26,143 nt of DNA from positions 1-26,143 of the IMG/VR virus record IMGVR_UViG_3300025168_010811. One strand, written 5' to 3'. The DNA comes from a virus. Positions 15,638 through 22,205 of the stretch are shown here, piece by piece. The position numbers and the translations under genes were made by a program. The stretch's first letter is position 1, and each line of letters opens with the position of its first letter. Below the pieces are notes generated by a model. The model made no database searches. It saw only the letters and a program-made list of their open reading frames with translations, and was not told the origin of the DNA.

Positions 15638-16605
15638 AAACAGCATTAATAACCGGGATCACCGGACAGGACGGTTCTTATCTCGCGGAGTTACTCTTAG
15701 ATAAAGGGTATAGGGTAGTTGGAGTTCTCAGGAGGCATTCGTCCCCACAGTTTCAAACTACTCGAATCGATTCTATAAAGAAAAACCCTAACCTTATTTT
15801 GGAGTATGGAGATGTTACGGATTTAGTGTCTCTTTTGAATATATGTAAGGAATACAACCCTCATGAAGTTTATCATTTAGCCGCTCAGTCTCATGTTAAG
15901 ATTAGCTTTGGACAACCCTCCTTTACTACGGATACTATCGCTGTAGGTACTTTGAACATCCTTGAAGCGGCTAGGCTCCTGTGTCCTGATGCTAGAATCT
16001 ACCTAGCAGGGTCATCAGAGATGTATGGGAACGAATATGATGAAGATGGTTATCGTAGAGAGACTACAATTATGAAGCCTGTTAGTCCTTATGGATGCTC
16101 TAAGGTTTATGCTTTCCATTTAGGTAGAACTTATAGGGAATCCTATGGTATGTTTATTTGCAACGGTATCTTATTCAATCATGAGTCTCCCCGTAGAGGG
16201 CTAAACTTCGTTACTACTAAGATTGTTGAAGGAGCAATTAGATGTAAGCAAGGTTTAGACACGCATCTTCCTTTAGGTAACTTAGAGGCTACTAGAGATT
16301 GGGGTCATGCAAAAGATTACGTAAAGGCTATGTGGCTCATGCTTCAGCACGACACTCCAGATGATTACGTGTGTGCTACTGGCGAGTCACATTCAGTGAG
16401 AGATCTTTGTAAGTTAGTGTTCTCTAAGCTCGGAATGGATTACGCTGATTACGTTACAATTGATTCTAAATACTACAGACCATTAGAATTACATGACTTG
16501 AAAGGTGCTGCTATTAAGGCAGAAAAAGTCTTAAACTGGTCTAGAGAATACACCTTTGAGTCTATGATAGACGAGATGATTAACCAACGTGATAGCCAAG
16601 GATAA
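15634..16605 (+). CDS. gmd: GDP-mannose 4,6-dehydratase
   Basis: A 323-residue extended SDR with GITGQDGSYLAE (8-19), the typical Gmd NADP loop. SSEMYG (127-132) contributes catalytic Ser/Glu, YGCSK (153-157) the catalytic Tyr and Lys, and ILFNHESPRRG (179-189) is diagnostic for Gmd. It converts GDP-mannose, taken from the host, to GDP-4-keto-6-deoxymannose, the branch point for GDP-fucose (Fcl) and for ColD-type 3-deoxygenation. The ATG at 15634 overlaps the fcl stop as ATGA and has gaggga upstream; the frame is open to 15613 only with a non-ATG start. It is the last gene of the glycan operon. Confidence 0.96.
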   Translation: MKTALITGITGQDGSYLAELLLDKGYRVVGVLRRHSSPQFQTTRIDSIKKNPNLILEYGDVTDLVSLLNICKEYNPHEVYHLAAQSHVKISFGQPSFTTDTIAVGTLNILEAARLLCPDARIYLAGSSEMYGNEYDEDGYRRETTIMKPVSPYGCSKVYAFHLGRTYRESYGMFICNGILFNHESPRRGLNFVTTKIVEGAIRCKQGLDTHLPLGNLEATRDWGHAKDYVKAMWLMLQHDTPDDYVCATGESHSVRDLCKLVFSKLGMDYADYVTIDSKYYRPLELHDLKGAAIKAEKVLNWSREYTFESMIDEMINQRDSQG

Positions 16606-16607
16606 AA

Positions 16608-16952
16608 ATGAACTTTAACGAATTTCAACAAGAATGTACCCGCACTGCTAACCCTAACATCAGTCGCCAGGACGCAAACCTTAATTGGGCTTTGGGGATT
16701 GCAGGGGAAGCTGGAGAATACTGTGAGCTTATTAAAAAGCACACATTCCATGGTAAGGATCTAGATTTAGATGACGCTAAGAAGGAGCTAGGAGACGTTC
16801 TATTCTACGTTGCCATGGCTGCTAAGAATCTACACCTTAGTTTAGAAGAGGTTGCTAAAGCCAACCTACAGAAGCTGAGAGCTAGGTATCCTAGAGGGTT
16901 TGAAGAAGGCGGTGGCATCCGCAACAACGATAAAGATAACGATGGGTGTTAA
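16608..16952 (+). CDS. MazG-like nucleotide pyrophosphohydrolase
   Basis: A 114-residue single-domain all-alpha NTP pyrophosphatase. Metal-binding acidic residues are visible in IAGEAGEYCELIKKH (31-45; Glu34, Glu37, Glu40) and KKELGDVLFYV (58-68; Glu60, Asp63), the EExxE...ExxD pattern. Phage MazG proteins hydrolyse (d)NTPs, are thought to clean up nucleotide pools or affect alarmone signalling, and are common in marine phages. The protein ends just after the domain with an Asn/Asp-rich tail. It starts 2 bases after the gmd stop with aagga upstream, so it may be the tail of the same transcript. Its stop overlaps the converging reverse-strand gene. Confidence 0.9.
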   Translation: MNFNEFQQECTRTANPNISRQDANLNWALGIAGEAGEYCELIKKHTFHGKDLDLDDAKKELGDVLFYVAMAAKNLHLSLEEVAKANLQKLRARYPRGFEEGGGIRNNDKDNDGC

Positions 16953-17134
16953 ATCGCCCTATTGCGATTTCGTTTCAAGTGATTGATCGTATCGTCTAGC
17001 TCGTAACCCAAAGTTTCAATCTCTTTGTCGTATTTGCTTTTGTAATAGCCTTCGGAATAGTTATCAGGGACATCATATTCGTTGTTCTTGATTTTATCAA
17101 TTCTCTGTAACAGGTCCTCTTGGTCTTTGGGCAT
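16949..17134 (-). CDS. Small hypothetical protein
   Basis: A 61-residue, highly charged protein (MPKDQEDLLQRIDKI start, KRNRNRAI end) with no recognised domain, signal or membrane segment. Support for it being real is a clear ribosome-binding site, ttaggag, 8 bases before the ATG on the reverse strand, its position 12 bases after the reverse-strand gene 17147-17413, and the lack of any forward gene here. Its 3' end overlaps the stop of the MazG-like gene, so the two genes converge. Confidence 0.6.
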   Translation of the reverse strand: MPKDQEDLLQRIDKIKNNEYDVPDNYSEGYYKSKYDKEIETLGYELDDTINHLKRNRNRAI

Positions 17135-17146
17135 TGTGGTTAACTC

Positions 17147-17413
17147 CTAAATTTTACTCCAAGCAACTCCCAAAGAGGAGAGCAGTGAGAATATCATACC
17201 CCAGAAGAGCCATCCCTGCTTCCAGGTTCTCTTGTCTAAGGTATCCAATATCTTTTTATGCTCTACATGAGAGATATTGCAGTCCTCTAGCTTTTCTAGA
17301 ATTTCCTCCTGTTGCTTGCTTAACTCTATTTGAAGTTCAATAGCTTTAGCATGAATCTCTAATTGTTGATTGAGATCTGCTCTAGTCACAGCATCGTTTG
17401 GATTTTCGGCCAT
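17147..17413 (-). CDS. Small coiled-coil protein with a C-terminal membrane helix
   Basis: An 88-residue protein. Residues about 10-60 form a charged helical stretch with heptad-like spacing (LNQQLEIHAKAIELQIEL, then EEILEKLEDC). A basic turn, DKRTWKQG, is followed by one hydrophobic helix, WLFWGMIFSLLSSLGVAW, and the end KI. This layout (coil, then a C-terminal membrane helix) resembles XhlA-type lysis-associated proteins and some membrane tethers. No lysin gene is in the window, so a lysis role is only possible. It starts a two-gene reverse-strand unit facing away from the gene at 17487. A CATAAATA box lies 19 nt before its ATG. Confidence 0.62.
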   Translation of the reverse strand: MAENPNDAVTRADLNQQLEIHAKAIELQIELSKQQEEILEKLEDCNISHVEHKKILDTLDKRTWKQGWLFWGMIFSLLSSLGVAWSKI

Positions 17414-17424
17414 TGGTGTATTAA

Positions 17425-17432
17425 TATTTATG
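17425..17432 (-). promoter_or_regulatory. T4-late-like CATAAATA box
   Basis: On the reverse strand CATAAATA begins 19 nt before the ATG of the coiled-coil gene at 17413, close to the T4 late consensus TATAAATA. It sits in a 73-base gap between divergent genes, so a promoter is expected here. No Shine-Dalgarno sequence is evident. Confidence 0.4.
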
Positions 17433-17473
17433 CCTATTCCTCAACTTTTCGTAGTAAAATGCTTATCAACTAG

Positions 17474-17479
17474 TATAGT
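17474..17479 (+). promoter_or_regulatory. TATAGT -10-like box before the gene at 17487
   Basis: TATAGT starts 13 nt before the ATG at 17487, the same spacing as the GCTATAAT boxes elsewhere in the window, with no Shine-Dalgarno sequence in between (ttaacac). It is in the divergent intergenic gap. A start on or next to the ATG is predicted. Confidence 0.42.
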
Positions 17480-17486
17480 TTAACAC

Positions 17487-17984
17487 ATGAACATATTCGT
17501 CCTGCATACAGACCCTGTAATTGCCGCTCAAATGCATTGTGACAAGCATTGCGTAAAGATGATCCTTGAGACCGCACAGATGCTCTCTACTGCTCATCAT
17601 GTATACGAGACACCAGAAGCGGACAAGGTCTACAAGAAAGCTCACCTTAACCATCCTTGTACTAAGTGGATCCGTGAGTCTAAGGCTAACTACACTTGGG
17701 CCTTTGACCTGTACTTCGCTCTTCTGTTAGAGTTTAGGAGTCGTAGAGGCAAGAGTCATAAGTCCGCAGAGCTTATGTATCATCTATTCAAGGTTCCTGA
17801 AGATATTCCAGACGTTGGCCTTACTCCTTTTGCACAAGCTATGCCTGACGAGTATAAGAGATCGTGCCCTGTAGAGGCTTACAGGGCCTACTACCAGGGC
17901 GATAAGGCTAGTATTGCAGAGTGGAACTGGGGTACTCCTGCTCCTGCATGGTTCAATAAATTAACATGCGTTAATTCCGCGTAA
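17487..17984 (+). CDS. Conserved phage protein, function unknown
   Basis: A 165-residue soluble protein I recognise as a widespread phage family without firm function. Marks are an N-terminal MNIFVLHTDPVIAAQMHCDK, then HCVKMILETAQML, a central RGKSHKSAEL and a late PQAMPDEY-like stretch (here AQAMPDEYKRS) before YRAYYQGDK. Some family members may be annotated as DNA repair glycosylases, but I see no motif that proves this. The Cys/His/Asp cluster near residues 17-22 and the repeated aromatic residues suggest a conserved active or binding site. It is read in the same direction as uvsX but has its own TATAGT box and a separate one follows, so it may be its own transcription unit. Confidence 0.75.
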   Translation: MNIFVLHTDPVIAAQMHCDKHCVKMILETAQMLSTAHHVYETPEADKVYKKAHLNHPCTKWIRESKANYTWAFDLYFALLLEFRSRRGKSHKSAELMYHLFKVPEDIPDVGLTPFAQAMPDEYKRSCPVEAYRAYYQGDKASIAEWNWGTPAPAWFNKLTCVNSA

Positions 17985-17985
17985 A

Positions 17986-17995
17986 GGCTATAATG
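17986..17995 (+). promoter_or_regulatory. GGCTATAATG box before uvsX
   Basis: TATAAT begins at 17989, 12 nt before the uvsX ATG at 18001. The ten bases are identical to those before the glycan operon (2958-2967), at the same distance from the ATG. No -35 hexamer or Shine-Dalgarno sequence is visible. Confidence 0.55.
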
Positions 17996-18000
17996 TCTAT

Positions 18001-19005
18001 ATGAATATTGATGTCTTAAATAAGCTTAAGGGTAAAGCAACTCTAAGCGACGAGCCAATTGCTGAGTTTATTTCAACAGGATGTTACGCTCTTAACAGAG
18101 TTCTTACAGGGCTTTACGATAAAGGATTGCCGGTAGGAGGTATCCTTCAACTGCAAGGTAATTCAAGCACTGGCAAAACCTTGTTTGCTACTACCTTCCT
18201 AACAGCCGCTCAAAAAGAAGGCTGGTATGTTAAGCTTCTTGATGCGGAAAATACTTTTTCTAAGGATTTCGGGTCTAAGCTTGGTGTAAATTCAGATACT
18301 CTTTTATACTCGTGTCCTGAAACTCTTGAACAAGCATTCAATGATGTTGTCGATACCATTGATGACATCAGACAACACGATAAGAAGACTCCTATACTAC
18401 TGGTTATTGATTCTGTAGCTGTATTAGCTACTGATGAGGAATTAAGTAGAGATAAGATAGGTAACACCTCGGTGACGGATGGTGCTAGAAGAGCACTTGT
18501 ATTCGGATCTATGCTTAGGAAAGTTAATACTGTTCTTAAAAAGAATAGAGCAACTCTGGTGGTCATTAACCAGATACGAAGCAAGATTAATGTAATGTAT
18601 GGTAACCCTGAAACTACTGCTGCTGGAGGTAAGGCGTTAGAGTTTTATCTTTCGGCTGACATGAAGTGTAAGTCTAATAAGACTAGTGATGTTGTTAAGG
18701 ATGAGGACAAGAAGCCTAAAGGTATTGTAGGTGAAGTTCAGATAGTTAAGAATAAATTAGGTGTTCCTTTTCAGCAGTGTGCTTTTAGAGTCTTGTTTGA
18801 TAAAGGTCTAGATCCCTATTATGGACTTGAGGAACTTCTCAAGGAAGATGGTCTGATTGAGATCTCCTCTTCAGGTAGAAGATCAGTTGGAGACATTGGA
18901 TTTAAGAAAAACACCCTATCTGAGCTATTATTCAATACTACCTCATCCAATCCTGAGCTAGATAAGATTAGAGGTATGTTTGGTATAAAGAGTAAGACAC
19001 TATGA
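18001..19005 (+). CDS. uvsX: UvsX-type RecA-like recombinase
   Basis: A 334-residue RecA/RAD51-fold ATPase. GNSSTGKT (53-60) is the Walker A loop, LLDAENTFS (79-87) places the catalytic-type Glu after the second strand, and PILLVIDSVAVL (131-142) is Walker B. The segment VINQIRSKINVMYGNPETTAAGGKAL contains the loop that ends in the conserved Gln/Asn sensor and the L2 region. The protein pairs and exchanges DNA strands during recombination-dependent replication with gp32 and UvsY, both encoded upstream. It is shorter than T4 UvsX (391), mainly at the C-terminus. It overlaps the next small gene by 4 bases. Expression probably starts at the GGCTATAATG box, giving a leaderless message. Confidence 0.93.
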   Translation: MNIDVLNKLKGKATLSDEPIAEFISTGCYALNRVLTGLYDKGLPVGGILQLQGNSSTGKTLFATTFLTAAQKEGWYVKLLDAENTFSKDFGSKLGVNSDTLLYSCPETLEQAFNDVVDTIDDIRQHDKKTPILLVIDSVAVLATDEELSRDKIGNTSVTDGARRALVFGSMLRKVNTVLKKNRATLVVINQIRSKINVMYGNPETTAAGGKALEFYLSADMKCKSNKTSDVVKDEDKKPKGIVGEVQIVKNKLGVPFQQCAFRVLFDKGLDPYYGLEELLKEDGLIEISSSGRRSVGDIGFKKNTLSELLFNTTSSNPELDKIRGMFGIKSKTL

Positions 19006-19217
19006 TTAATATAGAAGACAGGTTAAGTATTGTGATCGACGAGGCTATGAAGAAGCAGCTTTCAAACAGGAATGATGTGAATGCTCCCTTCATGGATATT
19101 GAAGACTACAAGAAAAAGACTAGAAAAAGGTTCAGGATGACCAAGGCTCAAAGGGATAGTGGATTAACCCGAGAACAAGCCTTTCAGGAGTACATGGAAA
19201 AATTGATGGATAAATAA
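19002..19217 (+). CDS. Small basic/charged hypothetical protein
   Basis: A 71-residue protein with no recognised domain. The N-terminal half is acidic and helical; the C-terminal half is rich in Lys/Arg, with KKKTRKRFRMTKAQRDSGLT followed by REQAFQEYMEKLM, which looks like a short helical pair. Its ATGA overlap with uvsX and 1-base overlap with the next gene argue that it is translated. Position behind uvsX suggests a recombination accessory role, but there is no direct evidence. Confidence 0.62.
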   Translation: MINIEDRLSIVIDEAMKKQLSNRNDVNAPFMDIEDYKKKTRKRFRMTKAQRDSGLTREQAFQEYMEKLMDK

Positions 19218-19429
19218 TGAATTTTATACTTAAAAGAATTGGATTGTTTATTTACGGAATTCTATCGATGTTAGAGTCTTCCATAAATATGTTGCTTTAC
19301 GTTACGTTTCTAGATACTGTTATAACGCCTGTAGATTGGGCTTTTCCATTCTATTTCAGGTACGTTGACCAATTATTAAAAGGTAATTACCTTTCCAGCT
19401 TAAAAGATAACCATGGGAAAGACATTTAG
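19217..19429 (+). CDS. Small membrane-associated hypothetical protein
   Basis: A 70-residue protein with a long apolar part (about residues 8-35: IGLFIYGILSML...MLLYVTFLDTVI) that could form one or two membrane helices, followed by an aromatic VDWAFPFYFRYVD segment and a polar tail. No family is recognised. It overlaps the preceding stop by 1 base and the next gene by 17 bases. Confidence 0.55.
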   Translation: MNFILKRIGLFIYGILSMLESSINMLLYVTFLDTVITPVDWAFPFYFRYVDQLLKGNYLSSLKDNHGKDI

Positions 19430-19634
19430 AAGAGAGAAAATCTCCGGCCCAAGACCGGGAAAGCTACATACTCATAGGGACCTTCCTGATATTCAAAATG
19501 ATCTTTTCGAAGATTGGGATGAAGATGATGAAGTTTCAATGAGCGACGAGGATTTATATGGCAAACTACGTACTAAAAAACAAATTATGGTCAGACGAGA
19601 AGATGAATCGTCTGGTGAAGTCGATAAAGGATAA
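19413..19634 (+). CDS. Small acidic hypothetical protein
   Basis: A 73-residue protein with a basic start (MGKTFRREKISGPRPGK) and an acidic middle (DLFEDWDEDDEVSMSDEDLYG). No domain is recognised; it is probably largely disordered. Its last 77 bases are shared, in another frame, with the next gene, an unusually long overlap for this genome. An internal ATG for the next gene at 19603 would reduce the overlap to 32 bases. Confidence 0.55.
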   Translation: MGKTFRREKISGPRPGKLHTHRDLPDIQNDLFEDWDEDDEVSMSDEDLYGKLRTKKQIMVRREDESSGEVDKG

Positions 19635-19956
19635 TGCAATCTCTGATAGGAAGTCTGCCTCTGAGTTATTTCAAGAGTGTAAGGAAGCCTTGTCAGAGCT
19701 AGGAGGTAGAGTTCAATTTGATGAGCAAGGCAATTCTTCTGTGGATTCCTTTGCCAAGGTGATTACTTCATCTACTCAAGCATTGAATCAAATGGGTGCT
19801 GCTAACGAAAAGCTTCTCAAGCTAGCGCAAACTATGCAGAAGTATCAATTAAAGGAGATGGATCTGGAGGGCAAGTCCGGCCCAGGTTCTCAAGAGTTGA
19901 AAGGATCTGTGTTTAGCAACCTAACTTCAATGTTACATAAAAACGATAATGCCTAG
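19558..19956 (+). CDS. Helical hypothetical protein between uvsX and the Clp ATPase
   Basis: A 132-residue protein, mainly helical and without Cys, signal or membrane segments. After a short start, residues about 15-45 (NRLVKSIKDNAISDRKSASE) and 65-100 (VDSFAKVITSSTQALNQMG, then EKLLKLAQTMQKYQLKEMD) form amphipathic helices that could mediate assembly. The function is not recognised. The start at 19558 has gagga upstream; 19603 is an alternative that avoids most of the overlap with the preceding gene. It overlaps the Clp-type gene by 8 bases, so it might act with it, for example as an adaptor, but this is speculation. Confidence 0.6.
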   Translation: MANYVLKNKLWSDEKMNRLVKSIKDNAISDRKSASELFQECKEALSELGGRVQFDEQGNSSVDSFAKVITSSTQALNQMGAANEKLLKLAQTMQKYQLKEMDLEGKSGPGSQELKGSVFSNLTSMLHKNDNA

Positions 19957-21349
19957 AAAACCTAATAGTATTAAAGCTTACTCGTCAGAATTAAACTCTA
20001 TTATCCACGTTAGAAGGCTTACTGAAAAACAGCTAACGACCGTGTATAATAAACTTAAAAAGTTTATTAAAACTTCTGAATCCGGTAAATTTAATTTTGT
20101 AAGTTACGTCAAGATAGTTATCGTAGATTGCCTAACACCTCCTGAGAAGAAGACCTTCATAGCTAGGGTAGCTGAAGCTCAGGATTTAAAGGACAGTATT
20201 AGCGATCCATTGTTGGAGTACAAACTTTTAGGAGCTTACTATCAGACTATCTCTGAATACTATCCTGAGTTTAGAATTGAGCATGTATGTTATGACATAA
20301 ACGAACTTCTCCCTGACTCAGTTGTTTTAGACTCTATCATTAGGGATGCAAAACAGGATCCAGAATTTAAGAGGAAGTTAGAGGAGAGTATACCTAAGCC
20401 TAAGCCTAAAACTAAAGAAAAGCCTGATCCCCTTGCCAATAAGTATAGCTTAAAGACTATCAATGATATTAAAAACTTAGATAAGTTTCTTAAGAAGAAT
20501 ATTGTAGGTCAGGATGAGGCAATTAAAACTGTTTGCAACTCTATTAAGCTTAAAGCTGCCAAGTTCAGCAGTCATGTGAATTTATTCTTTATCGGAAAGA
20601 CAGGTAGAGGCAAGACTCAACTTGCTAGAAAATTAGGAGAAAAATTCTCTCCTAATTTTTGGGTAATTAATTGTGCTGAGTTTACAAATGGTCATGAGGT
20701 TTCTAAGATACTAGGGTCCCCTCCTGGATACATAGGTCACTCTGAGTCTTCCATCATGAAGGAGAAAGCCGATAAATCTAACAGATGGACTATAGTGTTT
20801 GATGAGATTGAGAAGGCCCATTCAAAATTCTTTAACATTCTTTTAAGCCTTCTGGATACAGGGACAGTCACAGATAATTCTGGAAATGAAATAGACTTCA
20901 CTGATTCCATGTTTGTTATGACTTCTAATTGCGGATTAAAGGATTTAAAAACTAATTTACTTGGATTTGGATCCTCTCCTAGTTCAGATGGTCATAAAGA
21001 GGAGATCATGAAGTCTTTGGAGAGGGAGTTCTCGCCAGAGTTTAGAGGCAGAATAGATGAGTTTATATTCTTCAATGATTTGGTAGCTTCTGATATTAAG
21101 GAGATAGCTAAGATGACCCTAGCTAAGTATCCGATTAAATCTACTCCTGAGTTATTAAACTACGTGGTTAGCAAGGGTTATAGCGATGAGTATGGTGCTA
21201 GAGACATCCAAAGGGTAGTTAAAAACTTGGTTGCCCTCCCCCTTGCTGATGAGATCCTTTCTAATAGGCATCCCGATGACGGGTCTACTAAATATGAAGC
21301 CGCTGTTATAAAGGACAAGGTAGAGATTATTAACACAATTTCACTTTAG
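19949..21349 (+). CDS. Clp-type AAA+ ATPase (ClpA/ClpC D2-like)
   Basis: A 466-residue protein with one AAA+ module. Residues 1-165 are an unrecognised N-terminal domain with a Pro/Lys linker. Then VGQDEA (186-191), Walker A GKTGRGKT (216-223), pore loop GYIG (260-263), Walker B IVFDEIEKAH (282-291), sensor-1 Asn327, arginine finger region FRGRID (365-370) and sensor-2 GARDIQ (416-421). This order is that of the second ATPase domain of ClpA/B/C. LLGF (337-340) falls where ClpA, ClpC and ClpX carry the IGL/VGF tripeptide that docks ClpP, so it may feed proteins to the host ClpP. No phage clpP is seen here. An unfoldase or remodelling role in replication or host takeover is likely; substrates are unknown. 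Confidence 0.9.
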   Translation: MPRKPNSIKAYSSELNSIIHVRRLTEKQLTTVYNKLKKFIKTSESGKFNFVSYVKIVIVDCLTPPEKKTFIARVAEAQDLKDSISDPLLEYKLLGAYYQTISEYYPEFRIEHVCYDINELLPDSVVLDSIIRDAKQDPEFKRKLEESIPKPKPKTKEKPDPLANKYSLKTINDIKNLDKFLKKNIVGQDEAIKTVCNSIKLKAAKFSSHVNLFFIGKTGRGKTQLARKLGEKFSPNFWVINCAEFTNGHEVSKILGSPPGYIGHSESSIMKEKADKSNRWTIVFDEIEKAHSKFFNILLSLLDTGTVTDNSGNEIDFTDSMFVMTSNCGLKDLKTNLLGFGSSPSSDGHKEEIMKSLEREFSPEFRGRIDEFIFFNDLVASDIKEIAKMTLAKYPIKSTPELLNYVVSKGYSDEYGARDIQRVVKNLVALPLADEILSNRHPDDGSTKYEAAVIKDKVEIINTISL

Positions 21350-21372
21350 GTGTTGATTTTAAGGATTAGAAT

Positions 21373-21380
21373 GCTATCAT
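21373..21380 (+). promoter_or_regulatory. GCTATCAT box before the gene at 21387
   Basis: TATCAT starts 12 nt before the ATG at 21387. A TTGATT at 21353-21358 lies 16 bp upstream of it, so here a full -35/-10 pair can be drawn. GCTAT and ATAGC also form a small inverted repeat around it. No Shine-Dalgarno sequence precedes the ATG. Confidence 0.5.
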
Positions 21381-21386
21381 TATAGC

Positions 21387-21653
21387 ATGTCAAATCAAAG
21401 TTCAGAATTAATCACTTACCTTGGAACTACCGTTGAAAGAATGGGAAATTTATCTTCGGAAGCTAAGCTTCGAAACAAGACTAAAAAGGTAAAAGCGATA
21501 CTATCCATTCTATCGATTGTAGAGGGGAGGATGCTTGCTACTCTTCAGTATGCAAAAGCGGGAGGCTATTCTTCTAACACTTCTTCGGTGGTCATCCAAC
21601 AGCATCTTTACGATCCGATCATTGATTGGTTAGGGACAGAATTAAGAAAGTAA
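21387..21653 (+). CDS. Small hypothetical protein
   Basis: An 88-residue protein without a recognised domain, signal or membrane helix. Helical segments with basic residues (AKLRNKTKKVKAILSILSIVEGRML) are followed by a Ser/Thr-rich turn and a helix with IIDWLGTELRK. It has its own promoter-like box and no Shine-Dalgarno sequence; it is separated from the Clp-type gene by 37 bases and from the next by 21, so it may be a single-gene unit. Confidence 0.58.
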   Translation: MSNQSSELITYLGTTVERMGNLSSEAKLRNKTKKVKAILSILSIVEGRMLATLQYAKAGGYSSNTSSVVIQQHLYDPIIDWLGTELRK

Positions 21654-21659
21654 TCATTA

Positions 21660-21667
21660 GCTATAAT
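21660..21667 (+). promoter_or_regulatory. GCTATAAT box before the zinc-ribbon gene
   Basis: TATAAT starts 13 nt before the ATG at 21675, directly preceded by GC as in the other boxes. The bases between (actggta) hold no convincing Shine-Dalgarno sequence and no -35 hexamer is evident. Confidence 0.5.
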
Positions 21668-21674
21668 ACTGGTA

Positions 21675-21875
21675 ATGAGACTATTGCCAGAAAGAGGTAA
21701 ATGTCAGTCTTGCGGAGATATAGACTTGCTTTACAGTTACAATAACGCTAATACATGTTCAGAGTGTCTAGGAATGGACCGAAGAGGTGTTAGCAGAGAA
21801 AGAATACTAAAAGGAAACTTAGGAAAGAGAAATGACGAAAGCAAATTACGAAAGCCTTGGAAAAGCCGTAGGTAA
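21675..21875 (+). CDS. Small zinc-ribbon-like protein
   Basis: A 66-residue protein with two Cys pairs: CQSC at residues 10-13 and CSEC about 18 residues later (NTCSECLG). These would bind one zinc ion in a ribbon. The C-terminal half is strongly basic (RERILKGNLGKR, KLRKPWKSRR). Such small Zn proteins in phages bind nucleic acid or RNA polymerase. The gene overlaps the next by 44 bases in another frame. Confidence 0.62.
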   Translation: MRLLPERGKCQSCGDIDLLYSYNNANTCSECLGMDRRGVSRERILKGNLGKRNDESKLRKPWKSRR

Positions 21876-22197
21876 GCTGGTTGCAGAGAAGCAGTCGGCT
21901 TATGGTGATTCATTTGGTAAATCACATAAGATATTAAAAGTTCTATACCCTGAAGGAATTAAACCCGATCAGTATATGGATGTTCTTACAATTTGTCGTG
22001 TAGTAGATAAGTTGTTTCGACTAGCTACAGATCCTACCTACGGAGATGAAAGTCCTTGGCGTGACATCTGTGGGTATAGTTTACTAAGCATGGGCAAAGA
22101 CTCTAGAGAGGTAAGCAGAGATGAGCCTGAACCCCCAGTAAGATTAGATGATCAAGACTACCTTAAATCCTTTAAAAAATACGATAACAAGCTATAA
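21832..22197 (+). CDS. Conserved phage protein, DUF1599-like (putative)
   Basis: A 121-residue soluble protein. VAEKQSAYGDSFGKSHKILKVLYP (about 18-41) and CRVVDKLFRLATDPTYGDESPWRDICGYSLL (about 55-85) match a common phage protein pattern: K..AYGDSF..S, then R..DKL.R, then ESPWRDI.GY. I link this to the 'nucleotide modification associated' (DUF1599-type) group with moderate certainty; no catalytic role is established. The C-terminal 30 residues are polar and probably flexible. A ggaaagaga stretch lies just before the ATG. The next gene follows after 8 bases, with its own promoter box inside the end of this one. Confidence 0.65.
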   Translation: MTKANYESLGKAVGKLVAEKQSAYGDSFGKSHKILKVLYPEGIKPDQYMDVLTICRVVDKLFRLATDPTYGDESPWRDICGYSLLSMGKDSREVSRDEPEPPVRLDDQDYLKSFKKYDNKL

Positions 22198-22198
22198 T
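22191..22198 (+). promoter_or_regulatory. GCTATAAT box before the sigma-like gene
   Basis: TATAAT begins at 22193, 13 nt before the ATG at 22206, again preceded by GC and with no Shine-Dalgarno sequence (aaacat between). It overlaps the stop codon of the preceding gene. If the sigma-like protein recognises this box, the gene would control itself. Confidence 0.5.
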
Positions 22199-22205
22199 AA
22201 AACAT

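Noticed and set aside
16608-17134. Toxin-antitoxin pair from the MazG-like and small reverse gene
   Set aside because: MazG is a pyrophosphohydrolase, not an antitoxin, and the two genes converge instead of forming an operon.
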